Assembly (NCBI GenBank): GCA_017625695.1
Contig: JAGAKI010000076.1
Span: 62,001-126,000, forward strand
DNA: 64,000 nt
Direction: 5' to 3'
DNA from: Clostridia bacterium
Lineage (GTDB): Bacteria > Bacillota > Clostridia > UMGS1840
In this document: piece by piece, positions 36,468-45,067 of the stretch
Position numbering within the stretch: the stretch's first letter is position 1
Layout: the number at the start of each line of letters is the position of its first letter
Translations under genes and position numbers: made by a program
Notes under the pieces: generated by a model
What the model saw: the letters and a program-made list of their open reading frames with translations, nothing else
What the model was told of the DNA's origin: nothing
The model's database searches: none

Positions 36468-37831
36468 AAATAGGATTATTACCGTTATATATTTCTTTAT
36501 ATGATGAAAATCATAGCTATTTAAGAGAAAGACTCGGTGTATTTTATGAAAAAATTACCGATTTGTTTCAGAAGCGTGGTCTTGAGGTGGTGACCAGTGA
36601 AATCTGTACCGAAGAACCTCATTTTGCTAAAGAAGTAAAGCGTTATGAGGACGAAAACTGTGATGCAATCGTAACACTGCATTTAGCATATTCGCCCGGC
36701 CTTAATTCTGAAAAAGTTTTAGTGAATACCAAATTGCCCATTATCATTTGTGATACTACAGAAACCTTTGATTTTTCTGATCATCAGAATTCCGAAGAAC
36801 TGCTGTATTGTCATGGTATTCATGGCGTTATGGAAATGTGTAATCTTTTAAAGAAAAATCAAAAACCTTATGCTGTAGTTGCAGGACATTACGAAAATAG
36901 TGATGTCATTGACCGTGTAATAGGCTACATAAAAGCAGCGAAAGCAGCGAATGCAGTAAAAGGTTCCCGCGTAGGAAGCATCGGTGGATATTTTGACGGA
37001 ATGGGTGATTTTCGTGTGGATGATACCCGAATGAAAGAAATTTTCGGAGCCACTGTTGTGCGTCCGCAAGCCAATGAATTAACACAACTGGCTCAGTCTG
37101 TCACCGAGGATGAAATCAAAAATGAGCAGGCAAAAAATGCTTCTGATTACATCTTTTTAGAAGCCCCCGATACACAAGTGTATAAAAACTCTGTTATTGC
37201 AGATTTAACCTTAAAAAAATGGATTGCAAAAAACAATCTTCAGGCATTCAGTGTGAATTTCCGTCAGATTGGTGAACTTTATACGATGCCCTTTAACGGA
37301 ATTTGCCGTGCTATGTCTGAAGGAATCGGTTATGCTGGCGAGGGGGATACCTTTACCGCTTTATTTACCGGTGCTTTAATGCAAGGATACCAAAAAACTT
37401 CTTTTATTGAAATTTTCTGCCCTGACTGGAAAAATGATACAATCTTTATCAGCCATATGGGTGAAATGAATCATCAGGTTGCAGACGGCAAACCCACTGC
37501 ATATGAAAATATTTTTACTTATGCAGATTGCCCGAATCCCGTGGTTTCTACAGCAGCATTCCAACCCGGTAACGGAGTGTTTATCAATATCTTTGAAGAT
37601 GAAAAAGGATTCCATGCATTTATCGCTTCTGTTGAAGTGATAAAAGAAACCACCGACAACTTCCAAAGATCTATCCGTGGATGGCTTGATTTTAAAAAGC
37701 CTGTCTCAGATGTGCTGGAGAAAATCAGCGAATGCGGTGCAACTCATCACAGTATTTTGGTATACGATGCTAAGCCGGAAGAAATCGCATTCTTTGCAAA
37801 GCTACTAAATATTAACCCCATCTGTTATTAA
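36464..37831 (+). CDS. L-fucose/L-arabinose isomerase-like protein
   Basis: A 455-residue protein of the FucI/AraA fold. The N-terminal Rossmann-like part (KIGLLPLYISLYDE, AIVTLHLAYSPGL) and the central domain (GSIGGYFDGMGDFRVDD, ICRAMSEGIGYAGEGDTFTAL) match the family. GEGDTFTALF and FCPDWKNDTIFISHMGE contain acidic residues and a His of the usual Mn site. It is shorter than FucI (about 590), so the substrate may differ. The start is a GTG whose GTGA overlaps the stop of the amidohydrolase gene. Confidence 0.82.
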   Translation: MKIGLLPLYISLYDENHSYLRERLGVFYEKITDLFQKRGLEVVTSEICTEEPHFAKEVKRYEDENCDAIVTLHLAYSPGLNSEKVLVNTKLPIIICDTTETFDFSDHQNSEELLYCHGIHGVMEMCNLLKKNQKPYAVVAGHYENSDVIDRVIGYIKAAKAANAVKGSRVGSIGGYFDGMGDFRVDDTRMKEIFGATVVRPQANELTQLAQSVTEDEIKNEQAKNASDYIFLEAPDTQVYKNSVIADLTLKKWIAKNNLQAFSVNFRQIGELYTMPFNGICRAMSEGIGYAGEGDTFTALFTGALMQGYQKTSFIEIFCPDWKNDTIFISHMGEMNHQVADGKPTAYENIFTYADCPNPVVSTAAFQPGNGVFINIFEDEKGFHAFIASVEVIKETTDNFQRSIRGWLDFKKPVSDVLEKISECGATHHSILVYDAKPEEIAFFAKLLNINPICY

Positions 37832-37864
37832 TCTCGTTTGTTGTATCAGCAGAAAGGAAACAAT

Positions 37865-39412
37865 ATGTTAAAAAGTATAAAACGTTCTTTAAAAGACCTA
37901 CTTGGAAGTGACTATTTGGAAGCTGTAAAATCTGTTGCCGTTCAGATTAACGGTATGGATGAAGCAGAGGCAGATTTTTTAATCAATGAACAGGTAGACT
38001 TTTTCCCGGAAGATTATATTACCCGTATGAATGAACTGGCGAAAAAGACCGGAGAACAGGTTGTTGCCGGATTTTCCGATACCAATGAAGGTGCACCTAC
38101 TGACGCCTATCGCAAAGCAACTCATCTTGGCGCAGCACCAATCGGTGGCATTGGTTGTACCCGTATCGGTGAGGATGGACGAGCTTACCTGATTGCAAAA
38201 AGCGAGCATTATCATTCTTCTTTAGGACATAATTTCCCCGGCTATAAACTGATAACCAACGCAAGAAAACTTGGTATTTTAAATGCAACCCATAACAATA
38301 CCCGTGGTTACATCACCCGTCTTGCGGAACGGAAATTGGTTGCTGCAGCAAACGGGATTGAGGAACAGAGCGAAGCGATGGATTCTGTTTTATCTTCTAA
38401 AGATGCTCACGTGTTAAACCGTGTTATCAATTTAGAAACCGGTTCTTTGGCAGTGGAAGCAGGGATTAAAATGATGCTCTCCAGATTCTACCGTCTGGAC
38501 GAATCCTTTGATATGCCAAAATATCACGGCAAAATACCTGTATTCTTTGTAATGGAAGACAACAAAGAAGGTTTAACCGCAAACTATCACGGTACTACCG
38601 TGGTGGCACAGACTTTTAGAGGAATGTGGCCTGAATTTTACGGAAAAATCGCTGATTCTAATTTATACAAAGTGGTAAGTGTTAAGAAAAACGATTTAGA
38701 CGATTTTAAATCAAAAATCGAACAATATAATTCGGGTAACTACAAAACTGCAGGATTCTTACATGAAATCATTTTAATGAATTACAGCGGTATCAGACTC
38801 ACCAAAGAATTTTTGCAGGGGGCTTATCAACTGTGTCATGAATATGACACCCTCACTCTCTGCGATGAAATTCAATCCTGTATGTGGTATGATGGCATGT
38901 TCTTATTCCGTCAGTATGGCTTGAATCCCGACTTTTCTATTATTGGAAAAGGATTCCCCGGCGGGGAATATCCTGCAAGTAAAATTATTACCACCTATCA
39001 GGCAGACACTTTAAATCAATTTGGTGCTTTAGTAACCAATGGTCAGGAAGAACTGGCAAGCCTGGCATATCTGATTACAATGGAATTTTCTGCTGCTAAC
39101 GGTGAAAATATTACCCGTATGGGCGAAGTGATTGAAAACGGTATCAAATCACTTTGCGATCAATACCCTGTATTGATTGAAAAAGCAGACGGCTTAGGTC
39201 ACCTTGCTGCAATTCACTTTCATTCTGTGGAAAAAGCAGGGGAGTTTACCAAACTTATCAACGCAAAATGCGTAGATATCAGTGCCCAGCTTTATAAAGC
39301 AGACTGTCCTCCCGGAGCACTGATCAAACCTCCGCTGATTGCCAATGAAGTGGTGGTAAACGTGATGCTTGAAAAGATAGAAGAATGTTTAAAAATTTTA
39401 TCAGAAGAATAA
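37865..39412 (+). CDS. Class III aminotransferase-like PLP enzyme
   Basis: A 515-residue protein with fold-type I PLP features of class III aminotransferases and glutamate-1-semialdehyde aminomutase. LCDEIQSCMW carries the Asp that holds the pyridine nitrogen, SIIGKGFPGGEY the Schiff-base Lys, and LETGSLAVEAGIKMM resembles the usual cofactor loop. The N-terminal region of about 80 residues is longer than in most relatives. The start at 37865 follows AGAAAGGAAAC. It is the last gene of the cluster; a terminator follows at 39427-39463. An amino-sugar or keto-sugar substrate is a guess from the neighbours. Confidence 0.82.
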   Translation: MLKSIKRSLKDLLGSDYLEAVKSVAVQINGMDEAEADFLINEQVDFFPEDYITRMNELAKKTGEQVVAGFSDTNEGAPTDAYRKATHLGAAPIGGIGCTRIGEDGRAYLIAKSEHYHSSLGHNFPGYKLITNARKLGILNATHNNTRGYITRLAERKLVAAANGIEEQSEAMDSVLSSKDAHVLNRVINLETGSLAVEAGIKMMLSRFYRLDESFDMPKYHGKIPVFFVMEDNKEGLTANYHGTTVVAQTFRGMWPEFYGKIADSNLYKVVSVKKNDLDDFKSKIEQYNSGNYKTAGFLHEIILMNYSGIRLTKEFLQGAYQLCHEYDTLTLCDEIQSCMWYDGMFLFRQYGLNPDFSIIGKGFPGGEYPASKIITTYQADTLNQFGALVTNGQEELASLAYLITMEFSAANGENITRMGEVIENGIKSLCDQYPVLIEKADGLGHLAAIHFHSVEKAGEFTKLINAKCVDISAQLYKADCPPGALIKPPLIANEVVVNVMLEKIEECLKILSEE

Positions 39413-39426
39413 TAACATAAGATAAA

Positions 39427-39463
39427 AAAATACAGATTTTTAACGAAAAATCTGTATTTTTTT
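39427..39463 (+). terminator. Terminator of the four-gene cluster
   Basis: A 15-bp stem (39427-39441 with 39446-39460), four-base loop and T-run, beginning 15 bases after the aminotransferase stop codon. Confidence 0.85.
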
Positions 39464-39469
39464 CTATAT

Positions 39470-39498
39470 TTGACAATGAGAAATAATTATGATAAAAT
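39470..39498 (+). promoter_or_regulatory. Sigma-A promoter of the choloylglycine hydrolase gene
   Basis: TTGACA (39470-39475, full consensus) and TAAAAT (39493-39498) with a 17-base spacer, about 67 bases before the start codon. Confidence 0.8.
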
Positions 39499-39565
39499 AA
39501 TAGTAAAAAAACGGCTGTTTACCAATAATAGAAGTAATTCTGTTATGATAATAAGGAGAATTACT

Positions 39566-40546
39566 ATGTGCACAGCCATTACCTATCAAACCAAAGACCA
39601 TTATTTCGGCAGAAATTTAGATTTAGAATACTCCTATCAGGAAACTGTTACTGTTACCCCCAGAAATTTTGTGTTTCATTTTCGGAAAATGGGAAACATA
39701 CAAAGTCATTATGCTATCATTGGTATGGCATATGTTTCGGATAATTATCCGTTATACTACGATGCTATCAACGAAAAGGGATTATGCATAGCAGGCCTTA
39801 ATTTTCCTGATAATGCAGAATATAAACCTTATTGTGACGGAAAAGATAATGTAACACCCTTTGAACTGATTCCCTGGTTATTAGGACAATGTGCAACTGT
39901 GACTGATGCCGAAAAACTGATTCAAAAAATCAATCTTCTTGATGAAGATTTTAGCGAAGAACTTCCGTTATCTCCACTCCATTGGATGATTTCCGACAAA
40001 GAACGTTCCATTACTTTGGAATCGGTAAAATCAGGGATCAGAATTTATGAGAATCCGGTTGGGGTGCTGACGAATAATCCTACGTTTGATAACCAGTTGT
40101 TTAACTTAAATAACTATATGCAGCTCACAAAAGGAACACCAAAGAATTCATTTGCGAAAGATAGTGACCTACAGTTAAAAACCTATTCTCGCGGAATGGG
40201 AGCTTTGGGATTACCCGGAGATTCTTCTTCCATGTCCCGGTTTGTAAAAGCATCTTTTATCAAACTGAATTCGTTATCAGGTGATTGTGAAGAAGAAAGC
40301 GTCAGCCAGTTTTTCCATATTCTAAAATCCGTAGAAATGCAACGCGGATGTGTGGAATTGGCAAAAGATGTATATGAATTCACCCGATACAGTTCTTGTT
40401 GTAACACCGACCGCGGTATCTATTACTATACTACCTATGATAATTCTCAGATTTGTGCCGTAAATATGCATAAAGAAAATTTGGACGGCTGCAAACTTAT
40501 CTGCTATCCCCTGAAGAAAAAACAAAATATTATGTTTCAGAATTGA
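39566..40546 (+). CDS. Choloylglycine hydrolase / bile-salt hydrolase family
   Basis: A 326-residue Ntn-hydrolase that cleaves the amide of glycine- or taurine-conjugated bile salts, or of penicillin V in sister enzymes. The start at 39566 gives MCTAI, so Met removal exposes the catalytic Cys; an upstream in-frame start would bury it. GRNLDLEYSY supplies the Arg and Asp, VLTNNPTFDNQ the Asn, and GLPGDSSSMSRFV the Arg of the active site. No signal peptide is seen, so it is intracellular. Bile-salt hydrolase and penicillin acylase cannot be separated by sequence alone. It points to an intestinal habitat. Confidence 0.9.
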   Translation: MCTAITYQTKDHYFGRNLDLEYSYQETVTVTPRNFVFHFRKMGNIQSHYAIIGMAYVSDNYPLYYDAINEKGLCIAGLNFPDNAEYKPYCDGKDNVTPFELIPWLLGQCATVTDAEKLIQKINLLDEDFSEELPLSPLHWMISDKERSITLESVKSGIRIYENPVGVLTNNPTFDNQLFNLNNYMQLTKGTPKNSFAKDSDLQLKTYSRGMGALGLPGDSSSMSRFVKASFIKLNSLSGDCEEESVSQFFHILKSVEMQRGCVELAKDVYEFTRYSSCCNTDRGIYYYTTYDNSQICAVNMHKENLDGCKLICYPLKKKQNIMFQN

Positions 40547-40630
40547 GTGAAAAAACTGTTTTGAACAGTAGAAATATTTTTTTAATCTTAACTTGACACA
40601 AATATATGCTGTCGAATTTTGGCGAAATAT

Positions 40631-40745
40631 GAAAGCCTTCCCCTTGAGGGGAAGGGGGACCGCTTGCGGTGGATGAGGTGGAAAAGAATAACGATTGCTT
40701 TCGCAATTACATCTCACCACCGCCGTCGGTGGAGCCTTTCCTCAA
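40631..40745. repeat. GC-rich four-hairpin element (MITE-like)
   Basis: A stretch of about 115 bp, markedly richer in GC than its neighbours, contains four short hairpins in a row. They are an 8-bp stem with TTGA loop (40636-40655), ACCGC/GCGGT (40659-40670), ATTGC/GCAAT (40694-40707) and CCACCG/CGGTGG (40717-40732). Similar GC-rich palindromic sequences are scattered in many clostridial genomes. It lies between bile-salt hydrolase and yitT; a weak hairpin (about 40553-40567) near the end of the former may be its terminator. Confidence 0.65.
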
Positions 40746-40826
40746 GAAGAAGTCTTGCGTGAGATGCATCTAAACAATATATCAATAATATAAAAAATGA
40801 TAAACAATCAATCAAAGGAGATAAAA

Positions 40827-41663
40827 ATGTCAAAAAGAAAAAGCATTATAATGACAATCCTTGGGACGATGATGACAGGCCTGGCAATCGGAGTGTTTTT
40901 GACACCGAATAAGATTGTCGGTGGTGGAGCGTCTGGTATTTCAACGATACTGTTTCATACAATAGGAATCCAACCCGGTATCAGTTTCTACATAATAAAT
41001 ATTATTTTTCTTGCTATGGGTTTCAAACTTCTGGGTAAGAAGTTTGTGGGAGAAACCCTTTTCGGTGCACTTTTATTGTCATTTTTTACACAAGTGTTCT
41101 CGGTAGTGCCAATATATACCGAAAATTTGATGCTCTCCACAATTTTTGGCGGTGTTTTGTACGGGATGGGAATCGGACTTGCCTTTGCTGCCGGTGCTTC
41201 AACCGGTGGAACAGACATTTTGGGAAGAATCATTCAAATCAAACTTCCACATATCCCGATCGGTAAACTGCTTCTGGCGGTTGACGGAATTATCATCGCT
41301 GTTTCTGCATTTATATTTCGTGACATCGAGCTTGTTCTATACGGTACAATCACTTTGTTTGTAACAAGTTATGCTATAGATTGGGTAATCAGCCAGTTGA
41401 ATGTATCAAGAATTGCATTCGTAATAACAAACTATGGTGAAGAAATTTCTGAAAAGCTTATTTCAACATCACCAAGGGGTGTAACTCAAATTGATGTTCA
41501 CGGAACGTATACCAACATGGATAAAAAGATGCTTTTCTGTGCATTAAAGGAAAGCGAAGCAGAGGTTTTTCAAAAGAAAATTCTTGATATCGACCCTGAA
41601 GCTTTTATCGTATTCTCGGAGTCGCAGAGAATCAAAGGAAACGGATTTTATCTATATAAATAA
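40827..41663 (+). CDS. YitT family membrane protein
   Basis: A 278-residue protein with about five N-terminal membrane helices (YitT_membrane, formerly DUF161; GGGASGISTILFHTIGIQPG) and a C-terminal DUF2179 domain of about 90 residues (IAFVITNYGEEISEKL). The ATG at 40827 follows AAAGGAGAT. An in-frame ATG at 40797 is possible but has no such site. Function is unknown; DUF2179 is thought to be a small soluble sensor domain. Confidence 0.9.
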   Translation: MSKRKSIIMTILGTMMTGLAIGVFLTPNKIVGGGASGISTILFHTIGIQPGISFYIINIIFLAMGFKLLGKKFVGETLFGALLLSFFTQVFSVVPIYTENLMLSTIFGGVLYGMGIGLAFAAGASTGGTDILGRIIQIKLPHIPIGKLLLAVDGIIIAVSAFIFRDIELVLYGTITLFVTSYAIDWVISQLNVSRIAFVITNYGEEISEKLISTSPRGVTQIDVHGTYTNMDKKMLFCALKESEAEVFQKKILDIDPEAFIVFSESQRIKGNGFYLYK

Positions 41664-41680
41664 TTTAAGAGGAATTTTAA

Positions 41681-42373
41681 TTAGAGAGTAGATCGACTTT
41701 GCTTTGTTTTCATTTTTTGCCAACTGATAAATCCATAAATATCGTTGAATAAAAAAGCCACAAAACATACTACAACAGAAATGTAACGAATCTCAGAAAA
41801 ACTTGCTAAACCCCAAAGTATTATAAGAATGATATCGTTAGTTGCATAAGCAACAGCAAAATATGGGCTTCTTCGGAACGTAAGATATACTGCAAGAAAA
41901 CTTGTTGTAACTGATAGAGTACTCGGCACTATGTTGGCAGTATTAAAATACTTTAAAATAAAATAGAAAATAGCGGTAATTAAAACGGTGATCAAACACA
42001 TAAATATAGTTTCTTTTGCAGTAATACTGTTTACCTTAACTTCAACATGGTTTCCGTTAAACGGGTTTCTGATCCAGGATATCAGTGCAAAAATCGCCAT
42101 AGGCAACGTCATACCAAGATAGGTTATCATTTCACCATAATAGGCAAATGTATAGGATATTATACCATATAACAAGCTGAATATTATCATCAAAAACTGC
42201 CCGAACGGATTTCCTTTTGCATTAAAAATAAGTGATGTAACACCGATGAGTGAAGCCCATAAAGTCAGATAACTTTCCCGATCGAATATACAAAACGCTA
42301 TCATAATCAGTAATACAGAAGAGAACCATACCGCAATATCGGTTTTGGAAAAATAGCTTTTTAATTTGTGCAT
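41681..42373 (-). CDS. pnuC: PnuC-type nucleoside/vitamin transporter
   Basis: A 230-residue protein with about seven membrane helices. Helical core features such as NPFGQFLMIIFSLLYGIISY and late SEIRYISVVV/NDIYGFISWQ match the PnuC family, which imports nicotinamide riboside or, in relatives, riboflavin, thiamine or deoxynucleosides. The substrate is not certain. The gene is convergent with yitT (17 bp between stop codons), and its leader has possible RNA structure (42390-42470). Confidence 0.85.
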   Translation of the reverse strand: MHKLKSYFSKTDIAVWFSSVLLIMIAFCIFDRESYLTLWASLIGVTSLIFNAKGNPFGQFLMIIFSLLYGIISYTFAYYGEMITYLGMTLPMAIFALISWIRNPFNGNHVEVKVNSITAKETIFMCLITVLITAIFYFILKYFNTANIVPSTLSVTTSFLAVYLTFRRSPYFAVAYATNDIILIILWGLASFSEIRYISVVVCFVAFLFNDIYGFISWQKMKTKQSRSTL

Positions 42374-42691
42374 AACGTCCTCCTAAAAAAAACATCCGCA
42401 AGTATATCTTCTAAGACCTAACGATATACAAACGAATGCTCAATGCTTCGACTACCCGGTGGCAGTATAATATTTTCATTGATTACTCGAGGAGAAGCCT
42501 ATGTGTGTCAAATTTTCTTGACAAAGTCTCCCTTTTACACAAGGAATCCTTTTAAGTTTTTTATGTAAATGATATAGTTGTTATTAAATTCGATAGAAAG
42601 AGGATAAAATAGAGAAGTCGATATTTGCAAAATATTTTATTCTTAATTTGACAAAAGGCAAGAAAGAATATCTATATAAAGGAGATAAACT
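42374..42691. other. 318-bp divergent intergenic region
   Basis: It separates pnuC (minus) from the aldo/keto reductase gene (plus). On the minus strand a TATACT box is visible near 42455-42470, but its -35 is poor. A 7-bp stem (GTATATC/GATATAC) with a 14-base loop lies nearer pnuC at about 42390-42420. On the plus side AAAGGAGAT precedes the reductase start. No open reading frame with a credible product was seen. Confidence 0.5.
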
Positions 42692-43606
42692 ATGAAAAAT
42701 ATTACTATCGCAAATCAATTCAATGCATCCGCCATATCTTTAGGTTGTATGAGAATGAGTGATCTGGATGAAAAACGTGTGGATGCCATTATGGATACTG
42801 CTTTGGAGTGTGGTGTGAATTTTTTTGACCATGCAGATATATATGGTGTAGGAAATTCGGAACGTTTTTTTGGAGCGTATTTAAAAAGAAACACCGGTGT
42901 TCGTGAAAAAATTCTAATCCAGAGCAAATGCTCTATTCATGACGGTCAGTTTGATTTTTCTAAGGAACACATCTTAAAAGCAGTGGATGGAATTTTGTCC
43001 CGTCTGGGCGTAGATTGTATAGATGTATTACTGTTACACCGTCCCGACACCTTAATGGAACCGGAAGAAGTAGCAGAAGCATTCAATCAGCTGGAAACAT
43101 CCGGAAAAGTAAAATACTTTGGGGTTTCCAATCAGAATATGATGCAGATGGAATTGTTAAAAACTGCGGTAAAACAACCACTAATCATCAACCAACTTCA
43201 GTTTTCTGTGACCGAGGCAGGACTTATCACTTCGGGAATGAATGTAAATATGAAAAATCCGGAATCGGTAATGCATGATGGTTCTTTCCTGGAATACAGC
43301 CGTATCAAAAATATTACCATTCAGACGTGGTCACCGTTTCAGCACGGTTTTTTTGGTGGGAGTTATATTGACAATGAAGATTTTCCCGAATTAAATAAAA
43401 AGTTAGCTGAAATCGGAGAAGAACACGGACTTAGTAAAACCGGTGTTGCAGCCGCATGGATTCTTCGCCATCCTGCCAATATGCAGTTGATTGCAGGTAC
43501 GATGAACCCATCCCGTTTAGCCGAAATCTGCAAAGGTGCAGATGTAACGTTATCCCGTTCGGAATGGTACCAGATTTACCGTGCAGCAGGGCATACGCTT
43601 CCGTAA
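42692..43606 (+). CDS. Aldo/keto reductase (YdhF-like)
   Basis: A 304-residue NADPH-dependent oxidoreductase with a TIM-barrel fold. Catalytic residues are seen in NFFDHADIYG (Asp and Tyr), LIQSKCSI (Lys) and VLLLHRPD (His). AAAWILRHP and the late MNPSRLAEI fit the NADP-binding C-terminal part. The physiological substrate is unknown. A good AAAGGAGAT site precedes the ATG. Confidence 0.92.
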   Translation: MKNITIANQFNASAISLGCMRMSDLDEKRVDAIMDTALECGVNFFDHADIYGVGNSERFFGAYLKRNTGVREKILIQSKCSIHDGQFDFSKEHILKAVDGILSRLGVDCIDVLLLHRPDTLMEPEEVAEAFNQLETSGKVKYFGVSNQNMMQMELLKTAVKQPLIINQLQFSVTEAGLITSGMNVNMKNPESVMHDGSFLEYSRIKNITIQTWSPFQHGFFGGSYIDNEDFPELNKKLAEIGEEHGLSKTGVAAAWILRHPANMQLIAGTMNPSRLAEICKGADVTLSRSEWYQIYRAAGHTLP

Positions 43607-43654
43607 TATTTACCGAGCTTTTTTTCTTTTAGATTTTGCCGTAGGAGTTATTAT

Positions 43655-44989
43655 ATGATGAAAGTTCCTGAAGAGGTTTTAACTATATTGGGACAATTAA
43701 ATACTGCCGGACATTCCGCCTACGTAGTAGGCGGCTGTGTTCGTGACAGCCTTTTGGGACTGATTCCGGGTGATTGGGATATTTGCACCTCAGCATCGCC
43801 CGAACAAATGAAAGAATGTTTTTCAAATTATCATGTAATTGAAACCGGATTAAAACACGGCACTCTGACCGTTCGTGTAAATCATCAATCCTATGAAATT
43901 ACCACGTTCCGTACAGACGGAAACTACACAGATTGCCGGCATCCCGAAAAGGTAACATTTGTGTCCGATATCAAAGATGACCTTGCACGCCGGGATTTTA
44001 CAGTCAATGCAATGGCCTATCATCCCGATAAGGGGTTAATGGATCTGTTCGGGGGATTGAATGATTTATCAGATAAAAAACTAAGATGTGTAGGAGATAG
44101 CAAAACACGATTTACAGAGGATGCTCTACGTATTATGAGGGGGCTTCGGTTTGCTGCAACTTATGGATTTTCCATTGCTACTGAAACTGAGAAAGCAATG
44201 TTCCAAACGAAAGAATTACTTTTAAAAATCGCACCCGAACGCATCATTGTGGAATTGAAAAAACTGCTATTGGGTGAATATGCTGAAAATATTCTTTTAA
44301 GCTATCGAAAAATTTTTGGAGAAATTGTCCCGGAATTGGTACCGATGTTTGATTTTGATCAGAAAAATCCTCATCATTTGCATGATGTATGGACGCATAC
44401 TGTAAAAAGTGTTGTTGTATCAAAAAAGGACATTATGATACGGCTGGCAGTATTGTTTCACGATATCGGAAAGCCAAAAACTTTTTTAATAGACGAAAAT
44501 GGAATAGGACATTTTCATGCTCACGCTTTACGCAGTGCAGATATTACCCAAACAATTCTGAAACGGCTGAAATTAGACAATTACACCGTTGATACTGTAA
44601 CCGAATTGGTAAAATATCACGATGCACAAATCGAAGCAACTGAAAAATCGGTGAAACGATGGCTTAATAAAATCGGACCAGAACAATTGGAGCGTTTGCT
44701 TTTTGTAAAAGAAGCAGATGCAAAATCTACTGTTTATGCCGAAGAAAAACTGAAGATTATCCGTGAAATCAGATCTATTTTTTCAAAAGTGATGGAAGAA
44801 AACGCTTGTTTTGCTCTGAAAGATTTAGAAATCTCCGGAAGTGATTTGATTTTACTTGGTATTCCGGAGGGAAAACTGATTGGAGACGTATTAAAAAAGC
44901 TTCTTTCGCTTGTGATTGACGGAGAAATCCCAAACCAAAAAGAAATACTATTATCCGTTGCCCAAAAAGAATATAAAAATATCAGATAA
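43655..44989 (+). CDS. cca: CCA-adding tRNA nucleotidyltransferase with HD domain
   Basis: Adds or repairs the CCA end of tRNA, 444 residues. The class II polymerase head has VVGGCVRDSLLGL and GDWDICTSA, with the two metal-binding Asp, and RRDFTVNAMAY and RFTEDALRIMRGLRFAA for nucleotide selection. An HD-type domain in the second half has LFHDIGKPKTF. Length and layout match the long clostridial form. Confidence 0.95.
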   Translation: MMKVPEEVLTILGQLNTAGHSAYVVGGCVRDSLLGLIPGDWDICTSASPEQMKECFSNYHVIETGLKHGTLTVRVNHQSYEITTFRTDGNYTDCRHPEKVTFVSDIKDDLARRDFTVNAMAYHPDKGLMDLFGGLNDLSDKKLRCVGDSKTRFTEDALRIMRGLRFAATYGFSIATETEKAMFQTKELLLKIAPERIIVELKKLLLGEYAENILLSYRKIFGEIVPELVPMFDFDQKNPHHLHDVWTHTVKSVVVSKKDIMIRLAVLFHDIGKPKTFLIDENGIGHFHAHALRSADITQTILKRLKLDNYTVDTVTELVKYHDAQIEATEKSVKRWLNKIGPEQLERLLFVKEADAKSTVYAEEKLKIIREIRSIFSKVMEENACFALKDLEISGSDLILLGIPEGKLIGDVLKKLLSLVIDGEIPNQKEILLSVAQKEYKNIR

Positions 44990-45004
44990 ATTTGGTTTTT
45001 CATC

Positions 45005-45033
45005 TTGCCAAAAAAATTTTTTTATAGTATAAT
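45005..45033 (+). promoter_or_regulatory. Sigma-A promoter of the dCMP deaminase gene
   Basis: TTGCCA (45005-45010) and TATAAT (45028-45033) with a 17-base spacer, 35 bases before the start codon. Confidence 0.75.
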
Positions 45034-45067
45034 ATATATCAAATAAAAATTCAGAGAGGTATCCCCA

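Noticed and set aside
40322-40720. Minus-strand open frame of 132 codons across the bile-salt hydrolase end and the GC-rich repeat
   Set aside because: It runs through the palindromic element and antisense to a strong gene, has no ribosome binding site and is low-sense in composition.
40631-40745. CRISPR-like clustered short repeats
   Set aside because: The repeats are different hairpins, not copies of a single repeat with regular spacers, and there are no cas genes nearby.
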